Assembly: GCA_020847355.1 (NCBI GenBank) | Contig: JADLCG010000203.1 | Span: forward strand, 1 to 12,902 | Direction: 5' to 3' | Length of the DNA stretch: 12,902 nucleotides | Source: Anaerolineales bacterium | GTDB lineage: Bacteria; Chloroflexota; Anaerolineae; Anaerolineales; Villigracilaceae | In this document: piece by piece, positions 7,549-12,902 of the stretch | Layout of the letters: each line of letters starts with the position of its first letter | Numbering within the stretch: the stretch's first letter is position 1 | Program-made: the position numbers and the translations under genes | The notes under the pieces: model-generated | Told to the model about the DNA's origin: nothing | Databases searched by the model: none | The model's input: only the letters and a program-made list of their open reading frames with translations

Positions 7549-8115
7549 ATGGAAGCAATTGAATTAAGCGTACATGCAGTTCAGTGGGCGTTAGAAACCG
7601 CGCACAATTCTTTTGAACGTTGGAAAAGTCAAGCGGGCTATTATGATAACCGCCTGAATTCACACTTCAAAGGCAAGCTTGGGGAATTAGCCGTTGAGCG
7701 CTTTCTGTTGGATCGTAAGCTCAAGATTGATTCGCATTTTCGTTTCCCCGACCGAGAAAACTTGGCGGATATCGTGGTGAAACTTAAAGGCTACAATAAA
7801 TTATCTCGAATTGAAGTGAAAACTTGGAGCGCAACATATTGGGAAAAACTCGGTCGTTGTATTGCCGTAAATCAACTGCCTGATTTGAAAAAGAAAGCCG
7901 ATATTATTATTTGGTGCGTGACCGATCTGCAAGATATCCCAGGGACGCTTGCGCCGATGAAGATAACGCTCTATGGCTGGTCCATGCTTGCGGATGTGGA
8001 AAGCGCGCCCATCCAACCGACGGGCTTGGAAAATATGCGTAAGGTCAATAACCATCAATTGCCTGAAGACGATTTACGCAAACTGGAAACTTTGTTTGTA
8101 AATTTCCGCGCTTGA
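7549..8115 (+). CDS. PD-(D/E)XK nuclease-like protein
   Basis: A 188-residue protein with the core signature of the restriction-endonuclease/Holliday-resolvase fold. GKLGELAVERFLL (42-54) supplies the helix-borne Glu46. ADIVV (73-77) supplies Asp74 at the end of a strand. RIEVKTW (87-93) gives the Glu89-x-Lys91 pair, and a further strand follows (ADIIIWCV). All expected metal-binding and catalytic positions are present, so activity on DNA or RNA is plausible. Specificity is unknown. The domain fills most of the protein, and the C-terminal 40 residues (helical, acidic) are unassigned. No methyltransferase is adjacent, so a standard restriction-modification pair is not seen. It may act alone, in repair, or with the GHKL ATPase cluster upstream. 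The ATG has no Shine-Dalgarno; a leaderless start is likely. Confidence 0.72.
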   Translation: MEAIELSVHAVQWALETAHNSFERWKSQAGYYDNRLNSHFKGKLGELAVERFLLDRKLKIDSHFRFPDRENLADIVVKLKGYNKLSRIEVKTWSATYWEKLGRCIAVNQLPDLKKKADIIIWCVTDLQDIPGTLAPMKITLYGWSMLADVESAPIQPTGLENMRKVNNHQLPEDDLRKLETLFVNFRA

Positions 8116-8167
8116 AGGCTTGATTTCCAGTCTAAGTAGTCGGTCGAAATAAATTTTACAAACCATC

Positions 8168-8209
8168 GCTCAAGGCGGCGTCCCCGCCGCCGAGGACGGC
8201 GGCTTGAGC
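8168..8209. repeat. GC-rich palindrome with two competing inner hairpins
   Basis: Outer arms GCTCAAG (8168-8174) and CTTGAGC (8203-8209) are perfectly complementary. Inside are three GC blocks: 8174-8180 pairs with 8185-8191 (7 bp, loop TCCC), or 8186-8192 pairs with 8197-8203 (7 bp, loop AGGA). The two inner stems share the middle block and cannot form together. The element sits between two convergent genes and is followed by no T-run on either strand, so it is not a textbook terminator. A REP-like or MITE-like dispersed repeat is plausible but unproven. Confidence 0.6.
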
Positions 8210-8247
8210 AGGGAGAATTTACTAATTTTATATCGGCAGTATAAAAA

Positions 8248-8496
8248 TTAACGTTTATCTATATCCGGTAATTTTTTACCTTTTAATTCGTTACGAATTT
8301 GAGCGTGTAATTTGGCGAGTCGTTTTTGAAAATTTGCCTGACGCTTTGCTACGACAAGTTGATCGTATGCTTTTTTAGAAAGTACCACAACCTCAGCCTT
8401 CCCATCACGTTCCACAATGACAGGCGCAATTTTGGCTTGTTTCATCACATCCCCAAAATGGATTCGGGCTTTGGTGGCGCTAATGGTCTTAAACAT
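8248..8496 (-). CDS. Phd/YefM-family antitoxin, apparently orphan
   Basis: An 82-residue protein. The N-terminal part (about 1-55) matches the Phd/YefM antitoxin fold: ISATKARIHFGDVMKQA, then PVIVERDGKAEVVVLSKKAYDQL, a DNA-binding domain that normally represses its own operon. The C-terminal tail (about 56-82) is short, basic and charged, where family members usually carry the toxin-neutralising segment. AGAGGA (8506-8501) lies 4 bases before the ATG. No toxin ORF (RelE/ParE, PIN, Doc) follows before the convergent nuclease gene ends, and none lies directly upstream. It may be a solitary regulator, a decay remnant, or a neutraliser of a distant toxin. The family call is firm; function without a toxin is inferred. 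Confidence 0.85.
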   Translation of the reverse strand: MFKTISATKARIHFGDVMKQAKIAPVIVERDGKAEVVVLSKKAYDQLVVAKRQANFQKRLAKLHAQIRNELKGKKLPDIDKR

Positions 8497-8517
8497 GACT
8501 TCCTCTTAATAAGCTGG

Positions 8518-8525
8518 TTAATTAA
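8518..8525. promoter_or_regulatory. Candidate antitoxin operator (TTAATTAA palindrome)
   Basis: An 8-base perfect palindrome lies just downstream of the -10 box and about 20 bases before the antitoxin start codon. Phd/YefM proteins repress their own promoters by binding palindromes in this position, so it is a plausible autoregulatory site. Being short and AT-only, it could also be chance. Confidence 0.35.
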
Positions 8526-8527
8526 TC

Positions 8528-8556
8528 AATATATACTTTTATAGGTGGATTGTCAA
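8528..8556 (-). promoter_or_regulatory. Near-consensus sigma70 promoter of the antitoxin gene
   Basis: Read on the minus strand, a perfect TTGACA (8556-8551) is followed after exactly 17 bases by TATATT (8533-8528). The start site should fall near 8520, overlapping the TTAATTAA palindrome. This is among the best promoters in the window and implies the antitoxin is transcribed independently of the TPR/HEPN gene upstream. Confidence 0.75.
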
Positions 8557-8587
8557 CTCCACATTCCTTACATTTCACACAACAAAA

Positions 8588-8611
8588 CCCCCTCTCCAAA
8601 TGGAGAGGGGG
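8588..8611 (-). terminator. Hairpin terminator after the TPR/HEPN gene (possible dispersed repeat)
   Basis: A perfect 10-bp stem (8588-8597 with 8602-8611, CCCCCTCTCC / GGAGAGGGGG) closes an AAAT loop. On the minus strand it is followed by TTTTGTTG, a plausible terminator tail, about 40 bases after the stop of the HEPN-encoding frame. Similar pyrimidine/purine hairpins are often dispersed in intergenic DNA, so it may be a mobile repeat recruited as a terminator. Confidence 0.6.
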
Positions 8612-8650
8612 TGGGGAGAGGTCAAATGATGATGGTTTTGCAAATCAATT

Positions 8651-9781
8651 TTATTTATCTTCTTTTATTTTGATTTCATTGAGCAATCCCTTCACTACAT
8701 TCCAAGCCATTTCTGCATTTTCACGAGAAACTTCCATTGTTTGTCTTTGTTCAACACCTGGGTGAACCAAATTTCTAAATCCTCTTAAGCCATGCCCCCA
8801 ATGGTATAAATTCTGACTAATAATTCTTAATTCCAAAGCGACATCAAGTAATCTATCAAGCACCCATCGATTTAAGTTTTTATCGTCGCCTGTAATTTTT
8901 TTACCATCTTTAGTCAAAACTCTTTCTAACCCAGTCAAAGCATCTGCTTCTCGAATAGATAATTGATCTAGAAGAATAGATTCCACTACACTTCCGCATA
9001 GAATTAAAGTAGACTTATACGACTTAACAGCCAATGAAACAACTGTTTCATACAAATCTCTTTCAAGCATCTTTGACAATTGAGGTGTCTTGATAATACT
9101 TAATTTCTCAAGTAATTCTTTTCCGTACCCATATTTATTCTGTAAATTTTGAGACAATAGATCATTTGCTATAGCGTTCAGCGCATCTTTTTCCTGAAAC
9201 CTCAACAAATCTTCTTCAAGTAAAGGCTCTATTACAGGGTTAGTTCTCACAAGTCTGCCTTCAAAAGCGGCAGATTCATTTGATATTTTCTCGAAATATT
9301 TTTTCTTTAAGAAATCATCAATTTGAAACTCAATTTCTTCAATTTGCAACCCTAACAATGAAGTTAATTTATTTTCATTACAATAAATTACACCATCACT
9401 TGTTTTTGAAGAATACAACTTTACAATTAATAGCTTAGCAGACTCCAGTTCTTGTTGATATAAATCTGAGGCTTTTTGAAAGGCGCGCTGTTGCTCTTCT
9501 TCTTTTTGTAACCTTGCAACAATACGTTTATGGTTTTCTTTTACAATATCATCATTAGGATCTAAATTAATAGCAGATTTAAATAATCTTTCAGCTTCTG
9601 CTAAATCACCATCTCCCTCTTCTAATAATCCTAGATTATTCATTACTGCCGAATTTCCTCCTACATTTTTTAGGTAAGCACGATAATAGTTTTTTGATTG
9701 TTTTTTATCACCGGTTTTGTTATATGCAAAAGCAACTTCAAACACACTTTCTGCTGAGCGAATACTTTCATAAGGAAACAT
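8651..9781 (-). CDS. C-terminal part of split gene: TPR, winged-helix-like and HEPN-like domains
   Basis: This is the downstream frame of the broken TPR gene. The first in-frame ATG is at 9781, but the frame is open back to 9883 and its extra 30-odd residues continue the helical repeat pattern, so the ATG is probably internal. Residues 1-75 hold TPR-like helices (NSAVMNNLGLLEEGDGDLAEAERLFKSAINLDP). Residues about 105-185 resemble a winged helix (KLTSLLGLQIEEIEFQIDDF). Residues about 240-370 form a helical domain with SLAVKSYKSTLILCGSVVES and LRGFRNLVHPG; Arg333-x6-His340 matches the HEPN RNase motif. HEPN domains are common effectors of abortive-infection and toxin-antitoxin systems. The low GC contrasts with the HerA gene and suggests transfer. 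RNase activity is inferred. Confidence 0.75.
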   Translation of the reverse strand: MFPYESIRSAESVFEVAFAYNKTGDKKQSKNYYRAYLKNVGGNSAVMNNLGLLEEGDGDLAEAERLFKSAINLDPNDDIVKENHKRIVARLQKEEEQQRAFQKASDLYQQELESAKLLIVKLYSSKTSDGVIYCNENKLTSLLGLQIEEIEFQIDDFLKKKYFEKISNESAAFEGRLVRTNPVIEPLLEEDLLRFQEKDALNAIANDLLSQNLQNKYGYGKELLEKLSIIKTPQLSKMLERDLYETVVSLAVKSYKSTLILCGSVVESILLDQLSIREADALTGLERVLTKDGKKITGDDKNLNRWVLDRLLDVALELRIISQNLYHWGHGLRGFRNLVHPGVEQRQTMEVSRENAEMAWNVVKGLLNEIKIKEDK

Positions 9782-9834
9782 CTTAGTTAATCTAATAACT
9801 AAATCAAATCTTTGCTTAGAATGAAAGAAGGTAA

Positions 9835-9883
9835 TCAGTTGAGAAAGACATTTTTTAGCAAAACGACCTTCATAATGGCAACC
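9835..9883 (-). other. Frame change splitting the TPR/HEPN gene
   Basis: Between 9883 and 9838 both frames are open. The upstream frame ends EVAIMKVVLLKNVFLN at TGA 9837-9835; the downstream frame here reads HYEGRFAKKCLSQL and continues without a stop into the HEPN half. From the ATG at 11250 to the TAA at 8651 is 2600 bases, one short of 867 codons, so a single missing base (best placed near 9876-9880) restores one 866-residue protein. Alternatively, the minus-strand heptamer A_AAA_AAT (9856-9850) is a canonical -1 slippery site in the correct phase, 12 bases before the stop. I see no strong downstream stem, and the hydrophilic residues of the lower frame fit the TPR pattern better, so an indel or sequence error is favoured. 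Confidence 0.75.
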
Positions 9884-11250
9884 TCACTAATTACTTTTTC
9901 GACAATGTTGAATAGTTTTTCTATGTTTTTCTGGCTTTTATTAATTTGTACTAGGACAGGCTCAATCTCAACATAAATATCCTCATTGCCGCTATAAGTT
10001 TGACTTAAGAAATAATAATAAGAGGCATCTGTCCAATCTTTTAAGTCCATAGAGACAGAATATAAACAGTCATATATCTCGTATAAAGATTCGCGATCAA
10101 ATAGAGATATTGAATTGACATATTCTTTTTTTACTTCTTCTAATTGAGTAGTCGATAATCTATCTTGATTTTTTTGTGAGGAATAGGTGTAAATAGCTTT
10201 AAAATATCTGGCTTTTCTCGCATCATTTATTTTATACGATATAACACCATTAATTGCTTCTGTAAAATATTGGTCGATCTCAATAGGGTATGGATAGCCA
10301 ATGAAAAAATAAAAAGGGGATTCGAAATTAATACTTAATGGTATTTCCTCGATAACCTTGTTTGCTTCTTCATGCTTAGATTGCCTAAGATTGCAACATG
10401 CAAGAATAACGTGCCCATCAAAACCTAATGAATTTGTTATATCGTTCGCGATCGCCTTTTTAAGGATTGTTTCGGCATCTAGATATCTTTGAGATTCTAA
10501 AAGAAGAATACCCTTAAATGTATTCAAATTAACTTCTTGATGTAAATTCAAGTAACTTATTTGTTCCAGTTCATTAAAAGCTTGGTCATACTGCTTAAGC
10601 CTGTAATGCGCTAACGCTTTTAATATCTGTAATTCAAAAGAATTTAAATCTTTGTTTTTAGCCAAGTCGATATTTTGAATACATGTTTCATATTCTTTCA
10701 TTTGGTATAACTTATCGCACAAGGTTATAATTAAATCTTTATCCAAAGGAAATTTGTTAATTCCGTTTTGAATTATGTGTACTGCTCTTGCAGTTGGTTC
10801 CAGAGAAGCTAGCTCAAGATAAGCCTTAACTGGCGGATTGTCTCCTAAGATAGAATTTCTAAAATGATAAAGTGATGAATATTCATTCTTTCCCTTGTAT
10901 TTATCATTGTTGTATATTTTCCCTAACCTATAATTAATTTGTCCATTGTCAGATTTTAGATCGAGTGCTTTTTTATAAAATGTGATTGCTTCGTCAAAAT
11001 CCCCGCTATTTTCTTTTATAGAACCCAATAAATATAGAGGATAATAGTTATTAGAGTCCTGCTTGATAACTTCTTTTAATAAATCAAATGCTTCATCAAC
11101 TTTTCCTTTGATTGCTAAAACTTTTGCTAGCGCTATTTTGCATTCAAAGCTTTCTTGATTTTCTTTAAGTAATTCTCTAGCTTTTATTTCGGCTTCTTCT
11201 AATTCATCTTTATTAATAAGGCTTTGAATGTATTCTAATGAATTTTCCAT
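9835..11250 (-). CDS. N-terminal part of split gene: TPR-repeat protein
   Basis: This frame yields 471 residues rich in tetratricopeptide-like helical pairs, for example DELEEAEIKARELLKENQ, GKVDEAFDLLKEVIKQDSNN, GDFDEAITFYKKALDLKSDN, KQYDQAFNELEQI and RYLDAETILKKAI. The repeats are clearest at about 1-110 and 170-300; the rest is helical and Tyr/Phe-rich. TPR arrays bind protein partners or act as sensor scaffolds. The last 13 residues after EVA look like out-of-frame translation, so the true protein probably continues into the HEPN-encoding frame. The ATG lies 12 bases after the HerA stop, and the Shine-Dalgarno AGGAG (11264-11260) overlaps that stop, implying an operon with coupled translation. 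GC is low: one line I counted (10021-10080) was about 35%, against about 47% in a HerA line (11641-11700). Confidence 0.8.
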   Translation of the reverse strand: MENSLEYIQSLINKDELEEAEIKARELLKENQESFECKIALAKVLAIKGKVDEAFDLLKEVIKQDSNNYYPLYLLGSIKENSGDFDEAITFYKKALDLKSDNGQINYRLGKIYNNDKYKGKNEYSSLYHFRNSILGDNPPVKAYLELASLEPTARAVHIIQNGINKFPLDKDLIITLCDKLYQMKEYETCIQNIDLAKNKDLNSFELQILKALAHYRLKQYDQAFNELEQISYLNLHQEVNLNTFKGILLLESQRYLDAETILKKAIANDITNSLGFDGHVILACCNLRQSKHEEANKVIEEIPLSINFESPFYFFIGYPYPIEIDQYFTEAINGVISYKINDARKARYFKAIYTYSSQKNQDRLSTTQLEEVKKEYVNSISLFDRESLYEIYDCLYSVSMDLKDWTDASYYYFLSQTYSGNEDIYVEIEPVLVQINKSQKNIEKLFNIVEKVISEVAIMKVVLLKNVFLN

Positions 11251-11262
11251 AATTAATATCTC

Positions 11263-12902
11263 CTATCCGCCAAACCCCAATTCCTTCATGCTCTGCTCTG
11301 CGCTCTTCTTCTCTTTTCCCATTTCTTTCCAAAAGGCTTCATCATATCTTCTTGACCGCACAGGCAGGGGCATCGGCACGCCCCAGCCTAAGAGCAACAC
11401 TTCTTCTTTGGGTTGCAGGCGGGCTAACATACCGCGCAGGGCATCTCGACCTGCTAAGCCTGATAGCACGGCTTGAATATCCAGATCGTCGCCCAGCCAG
11501 CCAGAGATGCGTGTGCCAAGTTGGGACATGACTTCATCGTAAATTTGGGATGGGCGTTGGTCAACGATCAGCAAGGTTACATAATATTTTCGTAACTCGC
11601 GGGCGATGGTTGCAAACGTGGTTTGTGACGCCATTTCACGATTCAATAGTTTGTGCGCTTCTTCAACGACGATAATTAAAGGTCGCGGCTCGGCTTTGCC
11701 ATGCGAACGAAATTCGTTGGTCTTCTTTTCCCATGCCGAGCGAATCTTGCGCGTTAATAAATTGGAAACCAATAAATAATCCAGGTCGCTTTCGTGATCG
11801 CCAAATGACAAAACCACATGCTTGCCCGCTTCTAGAGATTGGATAATTTGGAGCGTAGAGTCTGCTGAGGGTTTAGAAACAATATAAGGCTGGTTAAAGA
11901 GGCGTCGTAATTTATCCTGTAAGCCAGCCGCCGCCGCCACATTCACGCCATTTTGTAGCGCCCATGCCGCCACGCTGTCTGGGTGTGGAACTTTTTTTGT
12001 GCGCCCTTTTTCATCTTCCACTTCTACTTCTTCTTGATTCATTTCTTTGAACCGCTCAAACCATTTCGCGCCAAACGCCGTGTATAAAGCGTTCAATGTG
12101 GTTGGCGTTGTTTCGCGCAAATTTAATTCGCGGGCGAGCGTTTCAATATCGCTTGTGGATATATCGTCCATCGCAATTTCTAAATTGAAATCCGCCTGAC
12201 GACCTCGCATGGTTGACCCTGCCCCTAAGCCAACGCAACGCACGCCGGATTTGAACATGGTTTTTAACCCTTGAACGTTTTTCTTGGTATCCGAAGCCAC
12301 GTCGTCAAAGCCATATTCGTTGTGCATATCTAAAACTAAAACAGAAGCCTTGTTGTGCTTCATCAAGCCAGCCAATACCAAGCGCGTTAAAAATGATTTG
12401 CCCGTGCCCGTTGCGCCAAACACGCCGGAGGAGCGTTGCACAAATTTATCCAAGTCAATGCACACAGGATGATTTTGTTCGCGGGTATAACCGATGATGA
12501 AATTTTTCTCTTCTTCGGGCTTGCCGAAAATTTCGGCAATATCGCCTTCATTCGCCAGCGAGACAATTGCATGGTGAGGAGGCACATTTTTGACGGGTAA
12601 AATGCGCGGTTGATCTTTCAACCCCGCGTCAATTTTCCCGCGCCAATCTTTATATTCAGGCGAGCCTTCGTCAGGTCCAACTTCCAGCATCAAGTTGGGC
12701 AGGACTTCAAGGTTGGCATACAGCGTTTGCCCGTGCAGGGCTTTTGAGATTTGAGGAGCGAAACGTCCTTCCATCTGCTCGTCTGCAAAGCGCGGATCGG
12801 TGGCGCCGAGTTGAATATCGGTGACGATGCCGTAGTAATTCCATTCGCCGCTTTGGATGACCACAAACGCGCCTTCCTGAATTTCCTGCGGAGAAACGGT
12901 GA
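11263..12902 (-). CDS. HerA-like (DUF87, FtsK/HerA superfamily) ATPase, 5' end beyond the window
   Basis: Hexameric DNA-translocase-type ATPase. The frame stays open to the right edge (12 full codons before the GTG at 12864), and that upstream sequence continues the N-terminal beta-barrel (EGAFVVIQSGEWNYYGIVTDI), so the true start lies outside. Numbering from GTG 12864: residues 1-115 are HAS-barrel-like, Walker A GATGTGKS is 150-157, the strand VLVLDMHNEYG is 175-185, Walker B LIIVVEEAH is 396-404, and the DQRPSQI sensor segment is 435-441. An insert with an acidic stretch (EEVEVEDEKG) lies near 278-287. HerA enzymes pair with NurA in end resection or with effectors such as SIR2 or DUF4297 in phage defence. 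Here no NurA follows; the next gene encodes the TPR/HEPN protein. Composition is host-like. Confidence 0.9.
   Translation of the reverse strand, partial: TVSPQEIQEGAFVVIQSGEWNYYGIVTDIQLGATDPRFADEQMEGRFAPQISKALHGQTLYANLEVLPNLMLEVGPDEGSPEYKDWRGKIDAGLKDQPRILPVKNVPPHHAIVSLANEGDIAEIFGKPEEEKNFIIGYTREQNHPVCIDLDKFVQRSSGVFGATGTGKSFLTRLVLAGLMKHNKASVLVLDMHNEYGFDDVASDTKKNVQGLKTMFKSGVRCVGLGAGSTMRGRQADFNLEIAMDDISTSDIETLARELNLRETTPTTLNALYTAFGAKWFERFKEMNQEEVEVEDEKGRTKKVPHPDSVAAWALQNGVNVAAAAGLQDKLRRLFNQPYIVSKPSADSTLQIIQSLEAGKHVVLSFGDHESDLDYLLVSNLLTRKIRSAWEKKTNEFRSHGKAEPRPLIIVVEEAHKLLNREMASQTTFATIARELRKYYVTLLIVDQRPSQIYDEVMSQLGTRISGWLGDDLDIQAVLSGLAGRDALRGMLARLQPKEEVLLLGWGVPMPLPVRSRRYDEAFWKEMGKEKKSAEQSMKELGFGG

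Noticed and set aside
8116..8247. Possible toxin gene downstream of the antitoxin
   Set aside because: The minus-strand continuation after the stop gives only a short run with no toxin motif before the next stop, and it lies over the palindrome.
8550..8765. Plus-strand ORF of 71 aa
   Set aside because: It reads through the terminator hairpin and the antisense of the HEPN domain end; no family features, and its N-terminus is translated repeat.
8116..12902. CRISPR array, tRNA, rRNA or insertion-sequence ends
   Set aside because: No regularly spaced repeats, no tRNA-like cloverleaf sequence and no transposase or terminal repeats were seen.

Overview
The window looks like a bacterial chromosome segment, most plausibly from Chloroflexota (Anaerolineae-like). 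That placement is an inference from the long GlyA-GcvT fusion, the moderate GC of most genes and the overall gene style; no marker gene here settles it. It divides into a plus-strand half (about 124-8115) and a minus-strand half (about 12902-8248) that converge on a GC-rich palindrome at 8168-8209.

Plus strand. A strong sigma70-type promoter drives a 1035-residue fusion of serine hydroxymethyltransferase and the glycine-cleavage T protein, followed by a clear rho-independent terminator. Both halves use 5,10-methylene-tetrahydrofolate, so one chain could join glycine cleavage to serine synthesis. After a small hypothetical gene comes a compact cluster: a winged-helix protein with a long Lys/Ala/Pro tail, a GHKL-fold ATPase with an Ig-like domain, and an OsmC-family protein whose Shine-Dalgarno overlaps the ATPase stop codon. 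A two-TM zinc-ribbon protein and a PD-(D/E)XK nuclease-like protein follow; the nuclease gene may be leaderless. The winged-helix/GHKL pair resembles the MORC/MutL-like ATPase contexts known from restriction and defence loci, but no characterised system is recognised.

Minus strand. A HerA-like (DUF87) ATPase runs off the right edge. Twelve bases after its stop begins an AT-rich gene encoding TPR repeats, a winged-helix-like segment and a C-terminal HEPN-like domain. That gene is split by a -1 frame change near 9850-9880. Joining the frames gives a continuous 866-residue protein; the cause may be a one-base deletion, a sequence error or frameshifting at an A_AAA_AAT heptamer. A HerA-type ATPase with a sensor/HEPN partner is the most likely undescribed defence-type module here. 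Downstream lies an orphan Phd/YefM antitoxin with a near-consensus promoter, a candidate operator and no toxin.

No stretch over 300 bases lacks a gene. The intergenic regions hold the promoters, terminators and palindromes listed.
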